Positions 35,999 to 44,734 of a stretch of DNA of 64,000 nucleotides are shown here, in pieces. Each line of letters begins with the position of its first letter. Within the stretch, counting starts at the first letter, position 1. Position numbers and translations under genes: made by a program. The notes under the pieces were generated by a model. It was not told the DNA's origin. It saw only the letters and a list, made by a program, of their open reading frames with translations, and searched no databases. The stretch is taken from assembly GCA_963712565.1 (NCBI GenBank), contig CAVQIP010000052.1:82335-146334 (forward strand), written 5' to 3'. The stretch comes from VAZQ01 sp963712565 (GTDB lineage: Bacteria; Pseudomonadota; Alphaproteobacteria; Rhizobiales; Xanthobacteraceae).

Positions 35999-36955
35999 TC
36001 AATCGATCTTCACGCCCGACGCCTTGACGACCTCGCCCCAGCGCACGCGTTCGGCCGCGGTATAGGCGGCGAACTCATCAGGCGTGGAGGGCGCGGGCTC
36101 GGCGCCGACATTCTTGAGCGCGGTGACGACCTCGGGCAGCTGCCATATCCGCTTCACCTCGGCTGCGATCTTCTCGACGATCGGCCGCGGCGTTCCCGCC
36201 GGCGCGAACAGTCCCTGCCAGGCGGTCGCCTCGTAGCCCGGCAGCGTCTCGCTGATGGTCGGCAGGTCGGGAGCCGCGGCGCTGCGCTGCGGCGTGGTCA
36301 CGGCCAGCGCGCGCACCTTCCCCGCCGTGGCGAACGGCCAGGTCGTGGTCATGCTGTCGATCGCGAGGTCGATGTTGCCCCCGAGCATGCTGTTGACCAC
36401 TTCCCCGGTACTGCGGAACGGGACGTGCGTCATTTTGGTTTTGGTCGCGAGCTCGAACATGACGGAGGACAGATGCGACGACGTGCCGTTGCCGGAGGAG
36501 CCGTAGTTGAGCTTGCCGTCATTAGCTTTGAGGTAAGCGATCAGCTCCGGCACCGTGTTCGCCGGAATCTTCGGATTGACGAACAGCAGGTTCGGAAACC
36601 GCACCAGCAACGAGACCGGCTGTAGATCGCGCGCGACGTCGAAGTTCAGCTTGGTATAGAGGAACGCGTTGATGGCAATCGAGCTGACAGTGCCGACGAG
36701 CAGCGTGTAGCCGTCGGCGGGCGCCTTCGCCACGTAGCCGGTGCCGATGCTGCCGCCGGCGCCGGATTTGTTCTCGACCACGAACGCAGTGCCGAACTTC
36801 GCCTGCATGTGCTGCTGCAGGATGCGCGCCAGCAGGTCGGCTGAGCCGCCGGCCGCGAACGGCACCACGATGGTCACCGGCCGCTGCGGCCAGTCCTGCG
36901 CCTGGGCCGGCGCGGTGATGGCGAGAACGGCGGCAATCGCGAGAACAGCACGCAT
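35999..36955 (-). CDS. Tripartite tricarboxylate transporter (Bug/TctC) substrate-binding protein
   Basis: A 318-residue periplasmic receptor with signal peptide MRAVLAIAAVLAITAPAQAQ. Family motifs: WPQRPVTIVVPFAAGGSADL, VVENKSGAGGSIGTGYVA and GYTLLVGTVSS. The ATG at 36955 follows GGAG and gives the proper leader; an in-frame start 87 bases upstream is disregarded. It is intact, unlike two of the other three Bug genes in the window. No TctA/TctB is adjacent. Confidence 0.9.
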   Translation of the reverse strand: MRAVLAIAAVLAITAPAQAQDWPQRPVTIVVPFAAGGSADLLARILQQHMQAKFGTAFVVENKSGAGGSIGTGYVAKAPADGYTLLVGTVSSIAINAFLYTKLNFDVARDLQPVSLLVRFPNLLFVNPKIPANTVPELIAYLKANDGKLNYGSSGNGTSSHLSSVMFELATKTKMTHVPFRSTGEVVNSMLGGNIDLAIDSMTTTWPFATAGKVRALAVTTPQRSAAAPDLPTISETLPGYEATAWQGLFAPAGTPRPIVEKIAAEVKRIWQLPEVVTALKNVGAEPAPSTPDEFAAYTAAERVRWGEVVKASGVKID

Positions 36956-36979
36956 GTGAAATCTCCACCGAATCAGTAC

Positions 36980-37085
36980 CTCATCCACCTCATCCTGAGG
37001 AGCCCGCGAAGCGAGCGTCGCGAAGGATGGGGCGGCCTTCATCTTTCGAGACGCGCTCTTCGAGCGCTCCTCAACATGAGGCCTG
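36980..37085. repeat. Palindromic intergenic element, family C, two copies in tandem
   Basis: CTCATCCTGAGGAGCCCGCG with GCGTCGCGAAGGATG, then again TCTTTCGAGACGCGCTCTTC with GAGCGCTCCTCAACATGAGG. The second is inverted relative to the first. The block lies between the Bug receptor and the cupin gene, both on the minus strand. Confidence 0.72.
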
Positions 37086-37105
37086 GAGAATGTCGGAACG
37101 CTGCC

Positions 37106-37636
37106 TCACACCGCCTTGAGATGCGCGTCGCGCCGTTTGTAGAGCTCCTCGTCGGCGTAGCCCATGGTCTCGGGCTTGGCGCGTCCGAGCATGACCTGGA
37201 AATAGACCGGCTCCAGGCTGTCGTTCTGGTAGCCGTGGATCACGCCGGCCGGGCACGCGATGCATTCCCACGGCCCGAGCCGCGTGGTGAGGCGTTTGCC
37301 GCTCTCGTCCTCGACGAAGACGTCGAGGTAGCCCTGCAGCACGAAGAAGCACTCTTCGACCTCGTGGGTGTGCGCGGCATTGCCTTGCCCCGGTTCCACA
37401 TACATGATCGACAAGGTGAAGTTGTTCGCCGGGATGACGGTCGGGTCGCCGTGCTTGCCGGAGCCGCCCGCGCCGATGAAGCGGTGTTGCGCGCGCTTGT
37501 AGCCCTCGATCTTGGCGTCCTCGAACGCCGCCCAATCCGGTTTCTTCTCGCGGAAGCGCCCGACATATTTCTGCATGATGTCCTCGATCGGGACATCGAC
37601 CAGTTCCGGCGGGCGCGGATGTCGTGCAACGCTCAT
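37106..37636 (-). CDS. Cupin-domain protein with intact metal site
   Basis: A 176-residue protein with one conserved cupin barrel. Metal ligands are H89, H91, E95 (NAAHTHEVEECFFVLQG) and H134 (GVIHGYQND). The N-terminal 60 residues are helical and the family resembles small gentisate/ureidoglycolate-type cupins or sugar-binding regulators. It lies downstream of the Mo-hydroxylase operon (same strand) with a family A repeat between and could be its tail enzyme. The ATG at 37636 follows AGGAG. Confidence 0.83.
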   Translation of the reverse strand: MSVARHPRPPELVDVPIEDIMQKYVGRFREKKPDWAAFEDAKIEGYKRAQHRFIGAGGSGKHGDPTVIPANNFTLSIMYVEPGQGNAAHTHEVEECFFVLQGYLDVFVEDESGKRLTTRLGPWECIACPAGVIHGYQNDSLEPVYFQVMLGRAKPETMGYADEELYKRRDAHLKAV

Positions 37637-37746
37637 GGCCAACTCCTGTGGAATGGGGATTGTTGGGCGAAGCGTATTCCTGCAACGCGCGGGCAGTCAA
37701 TGAAGCGGGTGGAGGTGCGAGCGCAAGAGCGGCCCGCGATAACGCA

Positions 37747-37831
37747 TGTCATCCCCGCGAAAGCGGGGATCCATATTCCAGGAGATCGCGGTTTGAGGCG
37801 GCCTGGGTCCCCGCTTTCGCGGGGACGACAG
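37747..37831. repeat. Palindromic intergenic repeat, family A
   Basis: TGTCATCCCCGCGAAAGCGG, GGATCCATATTCCAGGAGAT internally, then GGTCCCCGCTTTCGCGGGGA and CGACAG. It sits immediately downstream of the last gene of the Mo-hydroxylase operon, so a terminator role is plausible. Confidence 0.8.
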
Positions 37832-37859
37832 CACGGTGAAATCCTTCGAAGGTGGCGGA

Positions 37860-40151
37860 TCAGGAATTGTGCTTGCCGGCCTGCACCAGTTCCCAGATGT
37901 AGGTCGGCGTGAGCGGAAGCTGCCGCGGTTCTACCCCCAATGCGCTCAGGGCATTGGCGACCGCATTGGCCATGACCCCGCCGGTTGCGATGATGCCGCC
38001 TTCGCCGGCGCCCTTGGCGCCGAGCGGATTGATCGGCGAGGGATGATTCTCCAGCACGACGGCGCGGACGTTGGGGAAGTCGCTGGCGGTGGGGATGAGA
38101 TAGTCGGCGAGGGAGCCGGTCAGCAGTTGGCCCTCCTGGTCGTACACGAGATGCTCCATCATGGCGCCGCCCAGCCCCTGCACCACCGAGCCGACCGCCT
38201 GGCCGTGCACCGTGCGCGGATTGATGATGCGTCCGCAATCCTCGACCACCACGTAGTCGATCAGCTGCACGTGGCCGAGCTTGGCGTCGACCGCCACATG
38301 GGCGGCGTGGGCGCCATAGGTATAAGTGTGCTTCTTGTTGAGGAAAGCGCCCTCGGCCGAAATGCCGTCGGTCGACAGCAGGTTCAGGGCGATGGATTTG
38401 CCGCCCGGCCCCACCGCATTGCTGCCTTCGACGATTTTCACGTCGGAAGGCTCGCAGCCGAGACGCTTCGCCGCCTGCACGCGGATCGCCGCGTGCAGGT
38501 TTTCCGCCGTGGCGAGGATGGCCGATCCGCCCATCACCACGGAGCGCGAGTGATAGGCGCCGTAACCGTCGCTCACATAGGACGTGGTGCCGTGAAAGAC
38601 GCCGCGAATGCGATCCATCGGGACTTCGAGCGCGTCTGCCGCGATCTGCGCGAACGCGGTTTCGAGTCCCTGGCCGATGGCGGATGAGCCGACATAGACC
38701 GAATAAAGTCCATCCGGCTCGAGCACGATGCGCGCGCTCTCCTTCGGCCCGGCGGCGCCGCCCTCGATGAAGCAGCCGATGGCGAGGCCGTGATAGCGCC
38801 CGTCGATCAGCTTGCCCGCGAGCTTCGACTTTTTCGCCCATCCGATCTCGTCGAGACAGCGATCGAGCGTGGCGTGGTAGTCGCCGCTGTCGAACTCGTC
38901 CTTGCTCTCGTACGGCGTGATGGTGGCGATCGAATAGGGCATCTCCTGCCGCGAGACCAGGTTGCGGCGCCGGAAGTCGACGCGATCGAGCCCGAGGTCC
39001 CGCGCCACCATGTCGAACAGCCGCTCGCGGAAGAAATCGGTCTCGAAGCGGCCGGGCCCGCGATAAGTGCCGACCGGCGTCTTGTTGCTCAGCTGCAACG
39101 CCACGTCGATGTCGATATTGGGGATGCGATACGGGCCGGACATGAACTGCGCGACGTTGCGCGCGCCGACGGCGCCGTTGGTGCGCATATACGCGCCCAC
39201 GTCCACATAGGCATGGCCGCGCAGTCCGAGGATCGTGCCGTCGCGCGCGCAGGCGATTTCCACGTCGCATTCGGCTTCGCGCGCGTGGTTTACGCACATC
39301 AGGTGCTCGCGCCGGTCTTCTGTCCACTTCACCGGGCGGCCGCTGTGGCGCGCCGCAAACGGAATCAAAAAGTCCTCGGGGTAGAACTCGCCGCGCGCGC
39401 CGAAGCCGCCGCCGACGTCGTTTTCCACGATCTCGATGGCGCTTTCCGGCAGGTCCATTTGCTTCGCGAGCGTCCGGCGGTTGAAGAACAGCACCTTGGC
39501 GCCGCCCGAAACGGTGAGCCGCCCACGCGCGCCATCCCATTCCGCCAGCAGCCCGCGCGGCTCCATCGGCAGCGCCATGTGCCGCTGGGTGCGCAGGCGC
39601 TCGCGCCGGACGTAGGGCGCATCCTTGAATGCGGCTGCGGCATCCCCGCGCACCGCGTGGAACTTGATCGCGAGGTTGCTGCCCTTGTCCTCGAACAAGA
39701 GCGAGGTGTTTTGCGCCGACGCGTGGCGGTCGGCGACCGCCGGCAACGGCTCGATGTCGACCTCGATCAGCCCGAGCGCGTCCTCGGCGATGCCGGGAGT
39801 GTCGGCGAGCACGACCGCCAGCGCCTCGCCGACGTAACGCACCTTGCCGTGCGCGATCACGGGCTGCCCGAACGGCTCGAAGTCCGGCAATGGCTGCAGC
39901 CGCATGGGGACGCGCGGCACGCGCTCGCCCATGTCTGCGGCGGTGATCACGAAATGCACGCCGGGGAGCCTGCGCGCCCGCGCAACGTCGATCGAGCGGA
40001 TGCGGCCGTGGGCGACGGAGCTGCGCAGGATCGCCGCGTGCAGCATGCCCTGGCGCGCGACGTCGTCGACGTATTGCCCGCGCCCGCGCAGGAAGCGGAG
40101 ATCTTCCAGGCGCTCGATCGGGCTGCCGATGAGCGAGTTGACCGTTCTCAT
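37860..40151 (-). CDS. Xanthine dehydrogenase-family molybdopterin-binding large subunit (distal copy in the operon)
   Basis: A 763-residue Mo-hydroxylase large subunit. N-terminal IGSPIERLEDLRFLRGRGQY, Mo-pterin domain with NDVGGGFGARGEFYPEDF, substrate loop GTYRGPGRFE, Mo-binding SSAIGQGLETAF and catalytic Glu in GAKGAGEGGIIA. The GTYRGPGR loop is unlike the CO dehydrogenase active-site sequence, so the substrate is more likely an aldehyde or an aromatic N-heterocycle. Its start overlaps the 2Fe-2S subunit by 4 bp. A closely related large subunit lies at 41631, on the other side of the small and medium subunits. Confidence 0.92.
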   Translation of the reverse strand: MRTVNSLIGSPIERLEDLRFLRGRGQYVDDVARQGMLHAAILRSSVAHGRIRSIDVARARRLPGVHFVITAADMGERVPRVPMRLQPLPDFEPFGQPVIAHGKVRYVGEALAVVLADTPGIAEDALGLIEVDIEPLPAVADRHASAQNTSLLFEDKGSNLAIKFHAVRGDAAAAFKDAPYVRRERLRTQRHMALPMEPRGLLAEWDGARGRLTVSGGAKVLFFNRRTLAKQMDLPESAIEIVENDVGGGFGARGEFYPEDFLIPFAARHSGRPVKWTEDRREHLMCVNHAREAECDVEIACARDGTILGLRGHAYVDVGAYMRTNGAVGARNVAQFMSGPYRIPNIDIDVALQLSNKTPVGTYRGPGRFETDFFRERLFDMVARDLGLDRVDFRRRNLVSRQEMPYSIATITPYESKDEFDSGDYHATLDRCLDEIGWAKKSKLAGKLIDGRYHGLAIGCFIEGGAAGPKESARIVLEPDGLYSVYVGSSAIGQGLETAFAQIAADALEVPMDRIRGVFHGTTSYVSDGYGAYHSRSVVMGGSAILATAENLHAAIRVQAAKRLGCEPSDVKIVEGSNAVGPGGKSIALNLLSTDGISAEGAFLNKKHTYTYGAHAAHVAVDAKLGHVQLIDYVVVEDCGRIINPRTVHGQAVGSVVQGLGGAMMEHLVYDQEGQLLTGSLADYLIPTASDFPNVRAVVLENHPSPINPLGAKGAGEGGIIATGGVMANAVANALSALGVEPRQLPLTPTYIWELVQAGKHNS

Positions 40152-40672
40152 GGGCGCTGCCTCGTGCGGTCGGTTGCACGGTCGCTCGCACGGCCGCCGG
40201 CGCGATCCTCTCGCCGGTAGGCGGCGCGGGCGTCGAGCACGGCCTCGACGATGGAGATGTATCCGGTGCAGCGGCAGAGGTTGCCGGAGAGCACCTCGCG
40301 CACTCGCGCGGCGTCGCAATCGGGCTCCTCGCTCAGCAGCGCATGCGCGGTCGTGATCATGCCCGGCGTGCAGAAGCCGCATTGCAGCGCGTGATGCTTG
40401 CGAAAGGATTTTTGCAGCGGCGTGAGGTCGGCGTCGTTGGAGAGCCCTTCGACCGTGATTACGTCTGCGCCCTCGGCCTGCACCGCGAGCATCAGGCATG
40501 AGCGCACCGCGGCGCCGTCGACGATGATGGTGCAGGCGCCGCACACCCCGTGCTCACAGCCGACATGGGTGCCGGTGAGCCGCAACTGATGGCGCAGGCA
40601 ATCCGCCAAGGTCAGCCGCGGCTCGACCTCGACTTCGACCTCGTGACCGTTGACGCGAAATCGTACCGACAT
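40148..40672 (-). CDS. 2Fe-2S small subunit of the molybdenum hydroxylase (CoxS-like)
   Basis: A 174-residue electron-transfer subunit with two [2Fe-2S] clusters. Plant-type cluster: C39, C44, C47, C59 (GCEHGVCGAC...SCL). Second cluster: C98, C101, C133, C135 (CGFCTPGM, CRCTGY). It carries electrons from the Mo centre to the FAD subunit. The C-terminus is extended by about 20 basic residues (RREDRAGGRASDRATDRTRQ) absent from most homologues; low complexity may reflect the overlap with the next gene. ATG at 40672 preferred over a GTG two codons upstream. Confidence 0.93.
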   Translation of the reverse strand: MSVRFRVNGHEVEVEVEPRLTLADCLRHQLRLTGTHVGCEHGVCGACTIIVDGAAVRSCLMLAVQAEGADVITVEGLSNDADLTPLQKSFRKHHALQCGFCTPGMITTAHALLSEEPDCDAARVREVLSGNLCRCTGYISIVEAVLDARAAYRREDRAGGRASDRATDRTRQRP

Positions 40673-40693
40673 GGGCACCCGGCAGGTTGAAGC

Positions 40694-41552
40694 TCAAGCG
40701 GCCGCGCGCTTGAGCGCGCGCTCGACCATCGTTCCGGTGAGCGCGCGCCGGTAGGCGGCGCTGGCATGAATGTCGCTCTGCGGATCGACGGCGGCGGCAG
40801 CGGCAGCCTCGGCCCTGGCGATCGTCGCGTCGTCGATCGTTGCTCGGTTGAGCACGTCCTCCACGGCGAGGAGCCGCAGCGGCCGGTCGGCAACGCCGAC
40901 CACGCCGACATGGGCGTTGCGCGCCTTGCCGCGTTCGTCCTGGTCGTAGAACACCGCGGCCGCCGCCATGGCGAAGTCGCCGCGGCGGCGGGCGAATTCC
41001 TCGAAATCCCCAGCGCCGGCCGGCGGGCCAGGCGGGCAGGCGGATTTCGACGATGATCTCGTCGGCCGTCAGCGCGGTCGTCAGCGCTCCCTGGAAGAAA
41101 TCGGCGGCCTGGATCACGCGCGCGCCGGACTTGCCGACGACCGCGATCTCGGCGTCGCAGGTGATCGCGATGCCGGGCATTTCCGCGGCCGGATCGGCAT
41201 GCGCGATGCTGCCGCCGACCGTGCCGCGATTGCGGATTTGATAATGCGCGACGTGCGCGACCGCGGCCTTGAGCAACGGATGCGCGGTCTCGAGTCGGGC
41301 GTCGTCCTCGATCTCGCGCCAGCGCACCATGGCGCCGAGCGTGACGCCGCGCTCCGAAATCCTGATGCCGCGCAGATCGGCAAGCTTGCGTAGATCCACG
41401 AGCAACGCCGGCTGCGCCAGGCGGAAGGCGAGCATCGGCATCAGGCTCTGGCCGCCGGCGATCGCCTTGGCGTCGCCGTCGCGCGAGGCGAGCAGTTGCA
41501 CGGCTTCGGGCAATGTGGCCGGGCATGCATAGTCGAAGGGCGGCAATTTCAT
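40694..41552 (-). CDS. FAD-binding medium subunit of the molybdenum hydroxylase (CoxM-like), one frameshift
   Basis: A roughly 285-residue FAD subunit. FAD-contact motifs AIAGGQSLMPML and RGTVGGSIAHADPAAEMP are intact, and the CO_deh_flav_C domain follows (FARRRGDFAMAAAAVF, GVVGVADRPLRL). One extra base at about 41008-41012 breaks the frame between RRWGF and EEFARRRG. It passes electrons from the iron-sulfur subunit to the final acceptor. It lies 21 bp upstream of the small subunit gene and 78 bp downstream of the proximal large subunit. Confidence 0.88.
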
Positions 41553-41630
41553 GATGGGGACGCGTCCTTCGCACCGCACGCAACGGCAGGGACAGAATGT
41601 TGTGTACGTATCATCGCAGCAACGGAGCGG

Positions 41631-43929
41631 TCAACGGCGCGCCTGGAAGCGCGCGGCGTGGATGAGCTCCCACACCTGCGGCGGCGATAGCGGCAGGTCG
41701 CGCGGCTCGACCCCGAGCGAGCCGAGCGCGGCGGCGACCGCGTTGGCGATGACGCCCCCGACCGGGATGATGCCGCCTTCGCCCGCGCCCTTGGCGCCGA
41801 GCGGATTGGTCGGCGATGGCTTTTCTTCCAGCGCCACCGCGCGAATGTAGGGAAAGTCGCTCGCGGTCGGCAGCAGATAGTCCGCAAACGAGCCGGTCAG
41901 CAATTGGCCGTCCTCGTCGTAGATGAAATGCTCCAGGAACGCGCCGCCGAGACCCTGCACGATGGCGCCGACCGCCTGCCCATGCAGGGTGAGCGGGTTG
42001 ATGATGCGCCCGACGTCTTCCACCGCGACGTAATCGAGAAGCTCCACATGGCCGGTCTTGGGATCGACCGCGACATGCGCGGCGTGCGCGCCGTAGCTGT
42101 AGGTGCGCTTGTTGCTGGCATAGGTGGCCTCCGCCGACGTGCCCGCGAAGGCGGCGAGCGGCAGCGATCGTCCGTCGGGGCCGAGCGCCGTGCCGGCGTC
42201 GAGCTCCACGTCGTTCGCCGCACAGGTCCAGCGCTCGGCCGCCGCGGAGCGGATGGCGGTGCGCAGCTGTTGCGCCGCCGCGACGATGGCGTTGCCGCCC
42301 ATCACCACCGAGCGCGAGCTGTAGGAGCCGTAGCCTTCGCTCACGTGATCGGTCGAGCCGTGGAATACGCCCTTGATCTCGTCCATCGGCAGTTCGAGCG
42401 CGTCGGCCGCGATCTGGGCGCAGACCGTCTCGAGCCCCTGGCCGATCGAGGATGAGCCGACATAGACCGCGACCTTGCCGTCGCTTTCGAGCACGAGGCG
42501 CGCGCTCTCCTTCGGGCCGGAAGCGCCGCCTTCGAGGTAGCAGCCGACGCCGAGGCCGTGGTAACGGCCGTCGAGCAGCTTGCCTTGCATGGGCGCCTTC
42601 GCCGCCCAGTCGATTTCCTCGAGGCAGCGCGCCAGCGTCATGCCGTAATCTCCGCTGTCGGTCGCGGTCGCGATGTCGAGCGGCTCGACGGTGGCGAGCG
42701 GGTACGGCATGCTCGCTTTCCGCGATCAGATTGCGCCTGCGGAACTCGACGCGATCGAGCCCGAGCTCGCGGGCCGCGATGTCGAACAGCCGCTCGCGGA
42801 AGAAGTCGGCTTCGTACCGCCCCGGCCCGCGATAGGTTCCCGCCGGCGTCTTGTTGGTCATCATCAGCGCGACGTCGATGCGCACGTGCGGGATGCGATA
42901 GGGCCCGGTGAGAACCTGCGCGATGTTGCGGGCGGCGGTCGGGCCATTGGTGCGGATATAGGCGCCCTGGTCGGTGAAGGCGTGCCCGCGCAGCGCCCGG
43001 ATGGTGCCGTCGGCGTCGCACGCGATCTCCAGCTCGCACTCGGCATCGCGCGCATGATTGGTGGCGAGCAAATGCTCACGGCGGTCCTCGATCCACTTGA
43101 CCGGTCGGCCGGTGAGTCGCGCCGCGAACGGGATCAGGAAATCCTCGGGATAGAATTCGCCGCGCGCGCCGAAGCCGCCGCCGACGTCGTTCTCCACCAT
43201 GCGGATCGCGCTTTCGGGCAACCCCATCTGCTTCGCCAGCACGCGGCGATTGAGGAAGGCGACCTTGGCCGCGCCATAGACCGTCAATCGGCCGGCCGCG
43301 CCATCCCATTCCGCCAGCAGGCCGCGCGGCTCCATCGGGACCGCGCCGTGGCGCTGGACCGTGAAGCGCTCGCGGCGGACGTAAGCCGCGCGCGCGAACG
43401 CTGCATCCGCATCGCCGCGCACGCCGGTGAGCGTCAGCGCGAGATTGCTGCCGGCGGCATCGAACAGCAGAACGTCATTCCGCGCGGCCGCGCCGGCATG
43501 CACGACCGCCGGGAGGGCTTCGATGTCGAGCGCGATCGCCGCGAGCGCGTCCTCGGCGGCGGCGGCGCTGTCGGCCAACACCACCGCGACCGGCTCGCCG
43601 ACATAGCGGACCTTGTCGTGCGCGATCACCGGCTGCTCGAAGGGCTTGAAGGCGGGCGAGGATTCCTGCCGCAGCGGAATGGTCGGGATCGCGGCGCCGA
43701 TATCGGCGGCGGTGATGACGGCATGCACGCCCGGCCGCGTCAGTGCCGCGCGCGTATCGATCGAGCGGATGCGTCCATGCGCGACCGCGCTGCGCAGGAT
43801 CACCGCGTGCAGAAGATGTTCGCGCACGAGGTCGTCGACGAATTGGCCGCGGCCGCGCAGAAAGCGCAGATCCTCGATGCGTTCGACCGGGCTGCCGATG
43901 AAGGCGTTCGTCGTGCGCCTCCGGTCCAT
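41631..43929 (-). CDS. Xanthine dehydrogenase-family molybdopterin-binding large subunit (proximal copy, one frameshift)
   Basis: A roughly 765-residue large subunit, closely similar along its whole length to the one at 37860: IGSPVERIEDLRFLRGRGQF, NDVGGGFGARGEFYPEDF, GTYRGPGRYE, SSSIGQGLETVC and GAKGAGEGGIIP. One extra base at about 42713 separates NLIAESE from MPYPLATVEPL. The aspartate dehydrogenase gene stops one base before its ATG. Two large subunits flanking a single medium/small pair suggest either alternative substrate specificities or a mixed complex. Confidence 0.9.
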
Positions 43930-43930
43930 G

Positions 43931-44734
43931 TCAGATCACGATCGTCGCTTGTCGATTGAGCAGCGCGCGCGCGACGCTGAGCGCCGCCAGGGCCGAGGTC
44001 TTGGGGTTGCTGCGCGACGGCTTGCCCTGCAGCTGGATGGCGAAGCGCCCGGCCGCGCCCTCGGCCTCGATCTCGTGCACGTTGCCGGGCGCGTCGGGAT
44101 CGGCGACGAGTTCGACTTCGGTGGCGTCGAAGCCGAGACCGGCCAGCGCCACCGCGGCGGCGACGTTGGCGTTCTGCGGATAGAGCAGCGCGGCTTCGCC
44201 CGCGGTGCCTTGATAGAGGATGGTTCGCCGCGTCAGCGCGCCGAGATCGACGAGGCGCTCGGCCGGCGTGCCGCGCCAAGCCGCCGGCGGCTTGCGGGAG
44301 CGGTAACGAACCGAGGTCAAGCCGGCGACGCGCATGGCGGCGATGGCGTCGATGCCACCGATCGCGCCTGCCGGCAACAGAATGCGGCTGTTGCCGGCAT
44401 CGGCCGCGGATTTGAGCCGTGCGAGCAGCGCCGGATCGGCGAGCGCGCCGATCGAGATCACCAAGCAATCGATCCCGGCGCGCAGCACGCGATCGCCGTA
44501 TTCCGCCACCGCCGCCTGGCCCGCCACTTCTGCGACCAGCGCAGGGCCGCGGGCAAGAAGCTCATCGAGCGCTTCGACGATATCGATCTCGCAAAGCCTC
44601 GCGCGCGCCGCGGCGCCGCGCCCGGGCCTGGCGAGCGCGCCGACGATCGATACGCCGTTCGCCGGGCTCGCCCGCAGCGCCGCCACCACGTCCTGCGCCA
44701 TTCCCCCGCAGCCGATGAGGCCGACCGCGGTCAT
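43931..44734 (-). CDS. nadX: Aspartate dehydrogenase (NadX-like)
   Basis: A 267-residue NAD(P)-dependent amino-acid dehydrogenase. N-terminal Rossmann motif VGLIGCGGMAQDV; catalytic-domain segments LPAGAIGGIDAIAAM, PQNANVAAAVALAGLGFD and VHEIEAEG match L-aspartate dehydrogenases, which interconvert aspartate and iminoaspartate/oxaloacetate. In biosynthesis this gives quinolinate with NadA, but here it sits between an aldehyde dehydrogenase and a Mo hydroxylase, so a catabolic amino/imino acid substrate is more likely. It overlaps the aldehyde dehydrogenase gene by 4 bp (ATGA). Confidence 0.86.
   Translation of the reverse strand: MTAVGLIGCGGMAQDVVAALRASPANGVSIVGALARPGRGAAARARLCEIDIVEALDELLARGPALVAEVAGQAAVAEYGDRVLRAGIDCLVISIGALADPALLARLKSAADAGNSRILLPAGAIGGIDAIAAMRVAGLTSVRYRSRKPPAAWRGTPAERLVDLGALTRRTILYQGTAGEAALLYPQNANVAAAVALAGLGFDATEVELVADPDAPGNVHEIEAEGAAGRFAIQLQGKPSRSNPKTSALAALSVARALLNRQATIVI

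Noticed and set aside
19307..37831. CRISPR array suggested by repeated palindromes
   Set aside because: Copies are thousands of bases apart, individually oriented and without regular spacers.
19412..43929. Aerobic CO dehydrogenase
   Set aside because: The three large subunits have RGNGR or RGPGR loops in place of the AYXCSFR sequence of form I CO dehydrogenase, so CO oxidation is not supported.
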